Below are positions 31,217 to 42,599 of a stretch of DNA of 64,000 nucleotides, piece after piece. Position 1 is the stretch's first letter. Each line of letters opens with the position of its first letter. Below the pieces are notes generated by a model, which had not been told where the DNA came from, searched no databases, and saw only the letters and a program-made list of their open reading frames with translations. This DNA comes from Apoda limacodes (lineage: Eukaryota; Arthropoda; Insecta; Lepidoptera; Limacodidae), in assembly GCA_946406115.1 (NCBI GenBank), contig OX291552.1:1240001-1304000 (forward strand), in the 5' to 3' direction. The translations under genes and the position numbers were made by a program.

Positions 31217-32814
31217 CTTTGTGCGTTATGTTAAATTAATAGAAGTATGTGCCTTTTTAGCTAATTTTTAACCTTCAATTAACATAAATAATAATCAATT
31301 ACCCAGTTAGTGAAAAAAAATAAAAGTTATAATTGTTGTTTTATTTTTTTTCTAAATTCTTAAATACTTAAAATAGAAAAATATTATTTATAACTTTTAC
31401 CAAGGAACGATTAGCAGTCTTGCATTTTTATTTCTTTAATTATTTATTGTCAATCATATATGTTTATTTCTTCATATTGCAATCAAACAAAATACAATTG
31501 GCTGTTTTATTCATAAAACCATTAAAATAAATTAAATCAGTCTTTCGTTTTTATTTATTAATATAGAATAAAATTATACTTTGCAATATTTTAGTAATAC
31601 TTAAGGTAATACAACAAAACTATCTCAAAAAAATTTAGCAGGCAGCAACAAAACGACGTCTTAACTTAATATCCTAGAGGGGAAAGATGCGGAAACCGGC
31701 TAACGGAGTTTGGTTAATTTCTCAATAGCCACTTATCCGATTTCAACAAAGAAGGTGTCATATGAAAGGTGGTAAAATGCTTAACCTAACATGTCTTACA
31801 ATGATTTTTGTATATACCATACTTTATAAAATATTTAGAAAAAAAGCGAATTTTTAACAAAACATTTTTTTAATTTTATTGATTATTGCTGCTTCAAGCA
31901 GTAAATTACATTAAATTAAAAAGTAACGTAGTACTAAAAATTAGGCGATTGATTCAGCTATATAAAAGTTTTTAATTTTTAAATTCGGTTGAGAACTGAT
32001 AAATCTGTGACTGAATTTATACATAAGGGTAACGTGACTAGTGCTGTGCATTATCCTTAATCGGGTTTTATTTTCTAGATTAATTCAATAACTACTAGTA
32101 ACAAGACTTATTTCGTATTAGTTATATAATTATTTTCTATAATCAATTATACAAATAAATAAAATATTAAGTATAAATTATAAGGTAAATAATAATATGT
32201 CATATTATCATTTACAGTTTTACAAATATTTTGAATAACGAAACTCTGTGGTTAATTTCTTATATTTTTTCAACTTCATATCACAAATAAAACAATACAG
32301 CCTTACACTAGGTTATAACATAATAAACAATGTTTTAATTTAAAAAAATGTCATAAATGCCTCCCAATTAATTAAGTTCTAATTCTTCTAAACATTTTAT
32401 CATCAACTTTTTAAAAACTTTTTTTAATTAAACTATCTGTGTTATTTATTTTTATTTAATTTAATTTATTTGGAGCTAAATTAATCACATGTGTAAAAAT
32501 ATAAACTTTGAATTGTAAAAGAGCTACTTATGTACTTTCTGAAGACTTTCAAATAAATGCCAATTTTTGCGTATATACATTAAACAAGTGTAGATATATT
32601 GGCAAGAAACAGTTTAAATATTAATTCCCCTAAATAGTTCCCTAAAAGGATGTCCCAATTAATAGATTGAGAGTAATAGGTAGGTACTCTCCTACTTCTA
32701 AAGTACAACTGAAATAGTTAACCAGAAGTATGTACAACATATCTGTCTAAATTCAAAATATCATTGGATGTATTTGATGTGACATTTAAGTCATCGTGAG
32801 ATTCGTTATTGTAC
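31217..32814. other. Strongly AT-rich stretch, nothing recognised
   Basis: About 1.6 kb of AT-rich DNA without open frames, repeats or RNA genes that I can identify on either strand. Confidence 0.5.
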
Positions 32815-34345
32815 TGGTTAAAAAAATCTGAACCCATATGGCAAACATGATATCAGCTGCAAATCTTTGAGAGATATTGACACAGTGTTGCCACATGTAC
32901 GGATTTGTTCGTACACGTACGAAATTTTGAACAATTTCTCAGAACACATCTCATTATACAAGCGGTAGAACACACACAGGGAGGCAAAGTCTCTCCTCAG
33001 ACTTAAGGGTTGGATATGGCTTGTGAGTTTGGGATCGTTGACGATTCTCACAGCCCGTTAAACCAAATTAAAAAGGCCAAGCTGGTATTCGAGTGCACCA
33101 TATGGGGCCGGATTTGCGACTTGTAAAGCAGCAACCTTAGCCCCGAAGTGAAGTACTGCTTCGCTCTGTTGAGTACAACAAGTTTTTTGGACGCCAGCTT
33201 CACCTTGTCTTGTAAATGTAAAGAGATGTCATCACCAAGGATCCCAATGCTCTTGGAGATGGAGAGAGGAGTGCTGGCATCGTGGGACCACAGTAAATGG
33301 GATTTTCTTAGCGGTGAACGCGCAGACTTGTGTCTTCTTATGGTTGAATCGGACCAAGTTTTCCCGTCTCCAGTCAGAGAACTTGGTCGGAGTGGTCTCG
33401 ATTTGAGACACAAGTTTTTCGCGCTTTTTCTCTACATCGGAACGGGGGATTTTTGCACGGCCCGTGTAATAAGTGTCTCCAGTGCTGTCATCTGCATAGT
33501 ATTGCTGATGTCTAACATTTCATTGATATGCAGTATAAACAGCGTAGGAGACAGCACAGAGCCTTGTGGGACACCAGCATTATTGTCCATGCTATCAGAG
33601 CAGCTACCGTCAACTACTTCGTATTAGTCTGCCGGACTAAAAGCTAGCCACCCATTTGCGCAAACCCTCAACTCCGTAAGATGGTAACTTCGATAGAAGA
33701 CCCCAGTGCCAGGCCCGATCGAACGCCATTACTGTGTCCAGGCTACATGCCAGAGCTAACCGCTGACTCTCAATGGATAGTGCCCATCGGTGTGTGAGAT
33801 ACACTAGACTGTCACCAGTCGAGCGTCCGTGGCGAATGCCATATTGACGATCGCTGACCAGGTCTTGTTTTTCTAGGTATCTTAGCAGCTGCGTATTGAT
33901 CATACGCTTGATCATCTTGGAGAGGAGAGAGGTAATAACGATTGGCCTGTCATTCGGTGGATCTGATCTATCACCCTTTTTGGGCACCGGTGCACATTCG
34001 CAGTCTTCCATAAAGACGGAAATTGCCTAGTGCTGTAGGAAAGCGTGAAGAGGCGCGTGAGTACAGAACACAACTCAGAAGCACACTGTTTAAGCACCAC
34101 TGCTGGTATACCGTCTGGCCATGAACGACTCATGAACATTTAGAGAAAGCAATGACTGCCGGACCTCCCGTTATGTTATGGAGATTTACAGCATGGTCTT
34201 ACCGCACCACGGTATAGTAGTTTGTACAGCGCCTTCATCGTTCATATTCGAGTTTGAGGCAAAGAGACTACCAAGTAGATCGGCTTTCTCTTTAGCACTA
34301 TGGGTCAAGTCACCACCGGTCTTTCGCAGTGGAAGATGGTCATAA
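32815..34345 (-). pseudogene. LINE C, Jockey-type reverse transcriptase relic
   Basis: Several minus-strand frames join into one decayed RT. In order: LRKTGGDLTHSAKEKADLLG (34,320-34,250), WPDGIPAVVLKQCASELCSV (34,110), VPKKGDRSDPPNDRPIVITS and LLRYLEKQDLVSDRQYGIRH (33,980-33,830), AFDRAWHWGLLSKLPSYG (33,710), AGVPQGSVLSPTLF-like sequence near 33,570, SIGILGDDISLHLQDKVKLA (33,240), QIRPHMVHSN (33,100) and LSLRRDFASLCVFYRLYNE (32,980). These fit a Jockey-group ORF2 RT and its C-terminus. It lacks the endonuclease and has several frameshifts and an altered FADD region. Its left part joins a different transposon relic at about 34,346. Confidence 0.8.
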
Positions 34346-35010
34346 AAATGGATTATTAATAATAGGACATCGGTATCAAGGCTGTGCACTATTAACTTTT
34401 CAAATCCCAAATTTCTACAATCTATATCATATTATGTGTCAGCTTCCTCATGATAGGATTGCAAGTTGTCAATATTTCGATGGGGTTTCGTGCTCACGAC
34501 TTTGGCTTGAGGAAAACCTCCAGAAGTCAGTAGTTCGTAATCGGCGTCAAGCTTTAAGGCTTGTTTAGTAATTCCTATGGACATAAACACTGCAAGGCTT
34601 ACTTTATTTGCAACCGAGTGAATGAAACGATCCCACTTCCTGGTCAATGGAATCTATTGAATGCCCTCGTTTTGAACATGTTCTAGATTTGATAGATGCC
34701 TTGTTATACTGATCAAATAGGAAAAAAAACTTCGACATTCCATTTTATTGCAATCCTAAGTTAAATGGTCGTAAGAATACGTCAATGAAATCACCAAAAC
34801 CTTTGTACTTTTTTGTTTCCCAATAGCTTGTATAAGAACAAATCCATGTAAAGTTCACACAAGGCAAACTCCTTCTTGAATTGCTGGATACCATTTTCTG
34901 TTCCTATTCTGACATTTGCGTTATATTCAGACTGGCAGACAGAGGACTCTTGAGTCCGACGGGAATCGCTATTTGACGACTTTCTTAAAAGCGTCTTCTC
35001 TGCTATATTG
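34346..35010 (-). pseudogene. Relic of an unnamed transposon-associated protein ('HEEADT' type)
   Basis: Minus-strand frames read DYELLTSGGFPQAKVVSTKP, HRNIDNLQSYHEEADT, a stop, then GFEKLIVHSLDTDVLLLIIH. The HEEADT and HS.DTDVL motifs occur together in a family of uncharacterised proteins that I associate with mobile elements in animals. An upstream frame (35015-34791) shows no motif that I can place. LINE C cuts it off on the left. Confidence 0.5.
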
Positions 35011-35087
35011 CGCACTTACAATAGCTACAGGAGTTTTAAGCCCTTTGTCGATTGCCGGACTTTAAAACGATTTACAAAACATACTAT

Positions 35088-35260
35088 TTATGAGCGCGGC
35101 TACTGATGCCAGCAACCATGGAAACACAAAATTATTTCCTTTGGTAATTCAATATTTTGATGTAAAAAATGACGGAATCACGACGAAACTCCTTGAAGTA
35201 GAGAACACACCAAACCAATTCAGAACTGATTATAAACCAACTTCGCAAACATTAGCTTTT
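35088..35260 (+). pseudogene. Fragment of a hAT-like transposase-related protein
   Basis: The plus-strand frame contains ATDASNHGNTKLFPLVIQYF and DVKNDGITTKLLEVENTPN. The 'TDASNHG..K.FP..IQYFD.K.G..TKLLE' pattern is typical of animal proteins related to hAT transposases. About 55 residues remain; the continuation is degraded and the end is lost before 35,330. Confidence 0.55.
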
Positions 35261-35507
35261 GGCTCTCTTGTGGATTTTGATCAAACCCGGACTGCAATTA
35301 AAACCCCGCCCGGACGCCATCGAAACTAGGACAAATCCGGGGACACCCGGACGGATGGCAGCCCTAGCTACATGTAATGTTCAGACTGAAACCCAAAAGC
35401 ATGTGTTTGTCTAATTACGCATTATAAATATAATTATAAAATAAAATGTTATGAGAGAGTGAAGTACCTACACAAGTTAACTTAACCTAGATTAGTTAAT
35501 AAATGAG

Positions 35508-35512
<5 letters not shown>

Positions 35513-35559
<47 letters not shown>
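35513..35559. repeat. (TA)n microsatellite
   Basis: Uninterrupted AT repeat of about 47 bp. Confidence 0.95.
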
Positions 35560-35564
<5 letters not shown>

Positions 35565-35959
35565 CTTATACTTAGGTTTTAAAAGCAAATTTAACATTCT
35601 TTAGTAAAGTTTTTAGATTACCGATAAATAGCGACGTGAACATTGTTTAATCTTTATTTAAATCATTGTATTGGCGACATATTTTTATAATTGCAGTATA
35701 ATAGAGATATTATTTTTATATACACTAATAGTAAATGTTTTGGAGTAGCGGAACTTAAGAGTTTAAGAGCGATAGAAGATAAGCAGAGACAATAGAAGAG
35801 TGTACAATATTATGAAGATATGAGAAGTCACAATAGGTATATACGGCGCTTATTCATATGGAATCTTTTAAGTCTACTGTCAGATAAAGTAAGATATCTC
35901 CAAATTATACCGAAAGGTGGGGATTCTAGAAATTTTGTTTTGGAGGAGTTAGGTGACGA

Positions 35960-36142
35960 CCCGTACAGAAGAATTATACGTAGAAAAAAAACCGAATCAC
36001 GCTTGATGTTTTCAAGTAGCCTATGTCCTTTCCCGGGACTCAGACTATCTCTATGCCAAATTTCATCTTAATCCGTACAGTGGTTGAAGAGGTAACAAAC
36101 AGTCAGACATAGTTACTTTCGCATTTATAATATTAGTATGGA
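35960..36142 (-). mobile_element. H1 Helitron-like element, 5' part
   Basis: The right end, read on the minus strand, starts TCCATACTAATATTATAAAT and GCGAAAGTAACTATGTCTGA. Inside is AAGTAGCCTATGTCCTTTCC on the plus strand. The CTAG end is not found on the left. Confidence 0.6.
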
Positions 36143-36344
36143 TAATAAAAACAATCCTTTTAATCGGGTTTTACCTTTTGGATTACTTCGGCATTTTTCA
36201 AATCACAAAATCATATTTCTGTATTTGTCGCAACAGCTACGGGGCAAAACATAATGACAGATTTTGGTCACAGCTGCCTGCAAGCATCGATACTAAACAT
36301 AATGACATATTTTGCTCACAGCTGTATAAGTACCTAGAAGATCG

Positions 36345-36655
36345 AGCTCTGCTTTAATATTTTAAATAGCTTTTAACCACGCCATCTATTGTCAAGTAGT
36401 TTTACTGTTGCTGTGTCGGTAAAAATAAATACTCGCCAATAGATATCAGGAAGAGTCATATTTTCATCATCATTACCTGAAAACACGGATAAAACGACGT
36501 TTTCTAAAAATGGAACCTAGCTAGATCGATTTATCGCCCCCGAAACCCCCCGCATACTAAATTACATGAACATCGTTGGAGCCGTTTCCGAGATTCAGAT
36601 TCGAGATATATATATATATATATATATGTACAAGAATTGCTCGTTTAAAGGTGTG
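36345..36655 (+). repeat. Dispersed SINE-like repeat, copy 2
   Basis: Matches 6,075-6,372: AGATCGAGCTCTGCTTTAAT, ACTCGCCAATAGATATCAGG, AAACGACGTTTTCTAAAAAT and the end CAAGAATTGCTCGTTTAAAGG. A short (TA)n lies just before the 3' end (36,605-36,626). Confidence 0.65.
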
Positions 36656-36659
36656 AGAT

Positions 36660-37488
36660 CACATACCTATTTTGGTCACAACTGCCTGCACGCATCGATA
36701 CTAAACAAATGTAAACAACATCAGATACTTTTATCCCGAATGAAAATTCTCATGGGATACGGATAAAACAGATAATTATAATACTTCGCAAAGAATTGAG
36801 TAATGTAAAGACAGTTTCGGAAGACAGTTATTACGATTAAGTAAATGTAACGTGGTATTGAGGTGCGGGGCTAGGGCTTGTGACCATGTTGTGACAACCA
36901 CGGTGACGTCAGCTAATAGCTGTCTGTCAGTCTGTCCAGCAATTAGAACCGCGCTCTAATGGATGTGCTCGGAATCCGAACGCTGTTGGTAGCGGTGACG
37001 GTGACGACACTCTGTTGACAAAGATAAGAAACAAATTGTAGATAAATACCCACAAACCAGTCTGGCTGACAGTTTTAGTTTATTACCTACCAACATTTAT
37101 TCGACCATTATGTTTTTGTGAAATTGTAATGGTGCTATGGGACAAAGTATTTTGGAAAATTTTACAAATACCTCTATTTCCCCCCGTCCACCACACTGTT
37201 GTGAGCGCGTCCCAACCACGTACTCTACATATACCTGCATGGTTACCGTCCCTCACTGTACATACCTACCTACAAACCTTAGTCGGTAACTTACTGTGCA
37301 GATTAGGTATCTCAAACTCGCCTGCAGCATGCGGCCTTCTACGTCTCTGGCTGCGGCCGTCTATTTTAACGAATTTTAAATTATTTCGCATATGTACTCA
37401 ACTCATACAAGACTGTAAGTAATAGTTTAAAAGTCACACTAGTAGTACTATAATAGATGTAATGTAAAAATATTTTTTTTGGGCTAAT
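36660..37488. other. Unassigned stretch
   Basis: Includes a cAMP-response-element-like palindrome TGACGTCA at about 36,903 inside a moderately GC-rich part, and a 97-codon open frame (37129-37422, +) without recognisable motif. I cannot assign a function. Confidence 0.3.
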
Positions 37489-37490
37489 TG

Positions 37491-37614
37491 GATAAATATC
37501 GGAGCATGAGCGGGCCGCAAAGATAAAGATCGGAGCGTCAGCGGGCCGCGAAGATAAAGATCGGAGTATCAGCGGGCCGCAAAGATAAAGATCGGAGCAT
37601 CAGCGGGCCGCAAA
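37491..37614. repeat. 31-bp minisatellite, 4 copies
   Basis: The unit begins GATAAAGATCGGAGCATCAG and ends CGGGCCGCAAA. Copies differ at a few positions. High GC against an AT-rich background. Confidence 0.9.
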
Positions 37615-37788
37615 GCTCAAAATCTTAGACTTTACTAAACTATGACCCAACAATGACAGAGTTCGACATGCCTTGACCAATCTATGAGTACGCAAGAGTA
37701 GAACACAAAGTTCTTAAATCGCAATTTTTCCTGGGGTTGCGTTGTGTGCTGTGGGGAAATGCGAAAATAATACTCCACTTTAAATAGA

Positions 37789-37872
37789 TAGGTAGGTACC
37801 TACCAGTAGATGAGATTGTTAGGTAGGTACCTACCAGTAGTAAGGTTGTTAGCTACCAGTAGATGAGATTGA
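37789..37872. repeat. ~30-bp imperfect tandem repeat
   Basis: Three copies of a unit like TAGGTAGGTACCTACCAGTAG followed by ATGAGATTGTT; the third copy is shorter. It borders the foldback-related copy on its right. Confidence 0.7.
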
Positions 37873-37889
37873 TGCTCGCCTGACTAAAT

Positions 37890-38140
37890 AGTTTGGTAGG
37901 TAATGGAGCAGCCTATGCCCTTTCGTCTTTAAATTAGGTAATATTGAATATAGAATATATATACAGTTTAGGGTTCTTCAAGAAAGAAGTTATTAGATTT
38001 CTGTAGGGTCGGCACGCGCGAGTGATGCCCCTGGTGTTGCTAGCGTCCATAGCCTACGGTGATCGCTTACCATCAAGCGGACGGTAGACTTGTAAAAAAA
38101 ATAATACAAACCGATCGTAAATAAGGTTTGATATTCGCGT
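37890..38140. mobile_element. Foldback-related MITE copy split by a SINE-like insertion
   Basis: The left part TGGAGCAGCCTATGCCCTTT and TAATATTGAATATAGAATA, and the right part ACGATCGTAAATAAGGTTTG-like, match the foldback element at 39,276-39,430 (one arm plus loop). Between them, 37,963-38,104 is foreign: TTATTAGATTTCTGTAGGGT, GGTGATCGCTTACCATCAAG and an A-rich end, a common lepidopteran SINE/LINE-tail sequence. The 39.3-kb copy shows the uninterrupted junction. Confidence 0.55.
37963..38104 (+). repeat. SINE-like element (LINE 3' tail type)
   Basis: A ~142-bp insert with GGTTCTTCAAGAAAGAAGTT, GTAGGGTCGGCACGCGCGAG, CTGGTGTTGCTAGCGTCCAT and GTGATCGCTTACCATCAAGC, ending in AAAAAAAATAATA. I recognise this pattern as a highly dispersed lepidopteran short repeat. 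Confidence 0.6.
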
Positions 38141-38248
38141 AGGCACAACAGTAATAGAAAAAATAAAATAGTTTGAATTTAGATTTGTATAGAAGGAAAC
38201 AAATATGCATCACTTTTTTGTTCAGTCTTCGTTTGATATACGCCCTCG

Positions 38249-38590
38249 TCAGATGCTTGATCCGAGATTTTGTTTAATATCATGTACTACTAGAGCAAAG
38301 TCAACATAAGCATCAACGCTTTGCGAAGATAAATAATGTAGATATATCCCGCGTGATAATAGTTGTGATATGGTGCGACGCCCTCTTGTCTCGTATCCAC
38401 AGGAACAGTTTGGATTGAGGCAAGACCACCATCTTTCCGCTCTCACCAAGGAGCATTAGCGTGCCCCGCGAGGTTTTAGGAGAGTGTGAGGAGCGCACAT
38501 GAAGCCGTCCCGTAGCCTTACAATGCGACCAGTACGTATGCTGACAAGCGTTGAGGCTGACGCTGAGTTTCAGGAACTCCATTCAGTGAA
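38249..38590 (-). pseudogene. Possible LINE C-terminal remnant
   Basis: Minus-strand frames contain NPNCSCGYETRGRRTISQLL and HTYWSHCKATGRLH. The 'C.CG.....' pattern resembles the Cys-rich C-terminus of some non-LTR retrotransposons. Weak evidence; two frames would need joining. Confidence 0.3.
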
Positions 38591-38701
38591 GTCCGCGGAG
38601 TTGTGCTCAATATATGGCAACTCAGTCGATTAGTTGCTTTGTTTCAATTTACAGCATGAGAAATGTATGCTGACGAATGAGCTAGGTACCTCTATAGTTG
38701 A

Positions 38702-39126
38702 CTAGCTTCTGTCAGCGGCTTCGCCCGCCCTAAATTTGGTTATCGCCGACGCCGGAGGATTCTTAAGGCAACTCCTGAATTATAGAAAAACAACAAACAA
38801 TTAAATCTTTCCTTTTTATAATATTAGTATAGATAGAAAGATAGATTAGGAAGACATAATACATTAGAGTCTGTGAAACCATGGAAATACACATACAAAA
38901 TTTCAACCCAATCGGTCAAGCCGTTTAGTAGTTGACATACCGACAGCAACGCCAGGGGTCCAATTGTATTTTTAAATTATCCAGGAAACCATCGGAATAT
39001 CCATATAAAATTTCAACCCAATGGGTTCTGCCGTTTAGAAGTTATGTGAAAAAGATAAGTGGGAAATTTGTACTATTCAGTACAAACAAACAATCAAATC
39101 ATTCCTCTTTATAATATTAGTATAGA
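38702..39126 (-). mobile_element. H1 Helitron-like elements, one inside remains of another
   Basis: 38,702-38,833 has both ends (CTAGCTTCTGTCAGCGGCTT ... TTTATAATATTAGTATAGA). The sequence goes on to 39,126, where a second right end (CTTTATAATATTAGTATAGA) occurs without a second CTAG end. The interior phrase CGGTCAAGCCGTTTAGTAGT recurs in the copy at 60,486. Confidence 0.65.
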
Positions 39127-39222
39127 TGACCATGAGAGGACCAGGAACTCCCAAGAATAGAGTTAAGGGGGAACATGAAAATAATTAGATATAAGTACAC
39201 AATGAAATCCTTAGTGAAGTTA

Positions 39223-39461
39223 CCCCCCCCCCCTCCCCCAGCTGGTTGCAATACCTACCTACCTAACAATCTCATCTACTGGTAGGTACTAGAGCAGGCT
39301 ATGCCCGCTCGTCTCTAAATTAGGTCATATAGAATATCAAACCTTATTTACGATCGTTTTCTATTCTATATTCAATATGACCTATTTAGAGACACGAGCG
39401 GGCATAGCCTGCTCCAGTTCCTACCAGTAGTGAGTTCTCCCCCCCCCCCACCCCCCCCCCC
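39223..39461. mobile_element. Foldback element (palindrome) with C-tracts outside
   Basis: Arms 39,276-39,336 and 39,367-39,430 are near-perfect inverse copies (AGCAGGCTATGCCCGCTCGT in both), with a ~30-bp loop (TCAAACCTTATTTACGATCG). A run of C lies on each side (39,223-39,233; 39,439-39,461). Could extrude as a hairpin. Non-coding. Confidence 0.8.
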
Positions 39462-40090
39462 AGTAGCAACTCTCATAGCACTATAAAAAATGTAATCCAC
39501 ATCATAGGCACTGATTGGCGTAATCCTGGCGCATTCACAGGATGCTCAGATGAATAGTAATTTATGAAAATAAAACCCACCAAAATCACTTTTAAATATA
39601 TATTCTACAAACATAATGCACACATTACACTAAATAATGTTATAAAAGCCAAACTGCATTTAGGTCCAAAAGTTTTCCTAGTTACAGGGACCTTTATGCA
39701 AAATTTCAGCTCCCCAGTTTGGGCTGTGGCTTAATATATCAGTCAGTTTGCTCTTTTATATATCTCCTTTGTTTGTAGTCGGCCATTGCCATAGAATTGC
39801 TTGTTTAAAGGTATTAGATAGATTGAAGGACGTTATGATAGATTGTATAAGATATGTGTGTAACGGTCTTTATCGTTGTATTAAATAGGTACGCTACTAC
39901 GTACAGGAAAGTTGTACGATACAACCCGAGAAGCGAGATCAAACCCTAAGAAATTCATTTACCTATAGAGAAGCTATATTAAAACCTAGAAAACTACCTA
40001 CCTATATATCGTCGGCGGTAAAATATTGTTAAGAATAACGCATATTAATAAAGTTTGAGTCACCAGTGTTGGACCAGTCGATAAATCATC
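39462..40090. other. Unassigned stretch with a short SINE-like 3' fragment
   Basis: Contains CATAGAATTGCTTGTTTAAAG near 39,790, the 3' end of the repeat at 6,075 and 36,345, and upstream the phrase CAAAATTTCAGCTCCCCAG. No gene. Confidence 0.4.
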
Positions 40091-40099
40091 CACTTTATA

Positions 40100-41431
40100 T
40101 TGCCGTGTAGGATCCTCAGCCCACGCCGCGCCGCCAGAGTCGACCTTCCTCTGCCGGCATCAACACAACAATATGCAAATGACACGAGAGGCCACTCCGC
40201 TTTGCGTCACCACTACTTCTGTTAAGCTAATGTATAATATTTGGTGTAAACCACTGCAGGTACTCTTTCACCAGCGACATAGTTTAAAACAATTGCAGCT
40301 AATGTATTTGCGTGGTCACGTCCGACACGGTCCGCGGACAATGCTGCTCTGCTCCCATTGGCTCCCAAGGTTGCCGCTTCGTCGTTGCTCGTTGTACAAT
40401 TTGTGCACATCCTATTATTTTCGTCCAGCCTTTTCTTAACAAACTCGTACATACTCGTACATATCGTACTCGTAATACAATTTAGTACATATATATTTAC
40501 GGTCGTTCATACTTTGGTCCCCATGTTTTCTTCGAATGCTTCTTGTTTTTATTAAATAGGTTACAATATATCCTATAATACTATTTCGACTGTAGACATA
40601 ACTTATATATAAACAATGATGTACTATTACATAAATGTTTATCGTTTAACTGCGATGGAGCACAATGTCTCCGAGCGATCGCGACGCGATGCTGGAATTC
40701 TTGCTTTCTAAGTTTTATAGATTGAACACATTACATGAGGCTTTTATCGTATTAAAACAACACGCTTATGGTAATTGGAGACGTGGCGAGGAATCGGCGG
40801 CTTTGCTTTCTTGGAATGCAGCCGATATCTGTGAGGGTCGGGAGTCTGCGGGAGAGGGCCGCGGGAGGAGCGCCGGGCGAAGGCTCGAGCGCATCCCGCG
40901 GCGAGGGCGCTCCGGCGCGCGCAGGAGTCGCGGGCGGCGGCGGCGCTTCGACACAGTTCGGCCTCACTATTACCACGGTCGCACTCAAGACAACCAAGTG
41001 TGAAGTGACTTACGTTGCCATTGCCAACAGTGATCGCTCGGACTCCGCAGTCTGCAGACGCGCGCGCTGCCGGTCTCGCACAACACAACGAGAAAAACAA
41101 TAAAACCGATCGACCCCAAGTGACCCCAAGAAGTACAATTCGAGCGTTGTCACCACTCGACACGAACCGCGAACGTCCCTAACAATTATATCATTTAACC
41201 TATTCGCACTAACACTTCGCTTTTGCATTAATACACGTGAGCTTATTGAATCGTTGATAAAGTTAAAATTAACGTACCTATAAGGTGAAACGAACACAGA
41301 CGGACCGTGGGGGCGACACGAGTCTTGCGAATTCGACTTTAAGTAAATGTTGGACGGCGACCGTTAGTCGGGAGCGAAGGGACAGGGCCTGCCACTGCCA
41401 GGTGTAAAAGGACAGAGCCTGTCACTGCCAG
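40100..41431 (+). promoter_or_regulatory. GC-rich island with candidate promoter and noncoding first exon
   Basis: A sharp rise in GC and CpG, strongest at 40,790-40,960 (GGGAGAGGGCCGCGGGAGGA, GGGCGGCGGCGGCGCTTCG). An inverted CCAAT box (CCCATTGGCTCCC, about 40,355) and TATATATAA (about 40,604) are present. The region ends in a 30-bp tandem duplication, each copy closing with CCACTGCCAG|GTGTAA (41,402) or TCACTGCCAG|GTGAGT (41,432), two possible 5' splice sites on the plus strand. Long overlapping open frames on both strands follow from the GC content and carry no domain. I infer a first exon of a gene whose coding exons lie outside the window. Confidence 0.45.
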
Positions 41432-42599
41432 GTGAGTCATCAGTGGAATCATCTATTATTTATTTATTTATTTATTTATTTATGAGTACAGTAAGCGTAT
41501 AACTGTGCACATTAAGCCTCCGTGTTGCCGTCGTCGGCTTTCGGCGACATTTCTAATGATATCATTTATAAAATATGCCATTTTTATCAGTTGTATTGTT
41601 TAAGTTGCGACTTTATCCTTATCCGACCACAATATTAACTTTGTGAATAATTGTTGTATTGTTGTAGTGGCGCCCGCGCCCGCACCCGCGCCCGCACCCG
41701 CGCTTTCCTATTCTTATTTCAAATGTTGAAAACGTTACGATTCGACATAATCATAAATGTCGTTCCTGCGTCATATTAATTGTTGTAAACATTTGCCTCG
41801 TACGGTTGACAACTGTCAACACTGCAACACTGTGTACTTATACATACATACATATACATCCTCTACTAGTGAATTATAAGTACATCAATCTTACAAATAC
41901 ACAAAATCTTCATTGAATTAAGAAATACAATATAAATATAAATAAAAAAATAAATATACATACATAGAAATAATATTTCTTCGTTTATGACTCCCTGAAG
42001 TTTAGTCTTAGAAAAAAATATATCATACATATATGGCTATATCAACAATATAAATAAATACTTTCAAAGTTATATTTCATGCTTTAGTCTTTACACAGAA
42101 TGTAAGGGTTGCAGGTTCAAGTTCTGGCTCGAGGTTAATCTTTTGACTGCACCTTTGCTATAAAAATATTTATTTATATTGATGATACATATACATATAT
42201 AGGTGCACAGTGTTACGTGTATGTTGCATGTAATTTATTTCTTAATATGTTTGCACATTTGCTTCGTGAATTTGTTCAGTTCAGTTCAGTAGAAACGATT
42301 GGGTGTTTATAAAGTCAACAAGCACCGTGTGAAGGCTGAAGTCTGGCGCGCTTATACGTAACTTGTCAAGATATTAGATATTATGATATTGATGCATGAA
42401 GTAGTGTAGTACGAACAATAAGTAAATAAGTAGGTACATACCTACTGCCGTTGTTAATTCGAGCCTTTTGAGATCCTGTTTAGATCGTCAATGGCGGTGG
42501 TCAGAGTACAAGAAGTCTAAAAAACATTGAAAAACAAATGTAGATGATTCCCTACCTACTGATATATGTTATGTGTGGACATACCTACATACATATACA
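41432..42599. other. Spacer with (TTTA)n, a CCCGCG repeat, a dispersed repeat and a tRNA-like fragment
   Basis: 41,457-41,484 is a (TTTA)n run. 41,668-41,703 is a CCCGCGCCCGCA tandem. 41,870-42,030 is the second copy of the repeat at 17,985. At about 42,105-42,140 GGGTTGCAGGTTCAAGTTC resembles a tRNA B box, followed by an AT-rich tail, so a SINE fragment is possible. Confidence 0.45.

Noticed and set aside
36900..36912. A functional cAMP-response element
   Set aside because: A single TGACGTCA word without a recognisable promoter beside it is not enough.
40665..41163. Overlapping proteins on both strands in the GC-rich island
   Set aside because: Several frames stay open only because stop codons are rare at this GC content. 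They are low-complexity Arg/Ala/Gly-rich translations without any domain.
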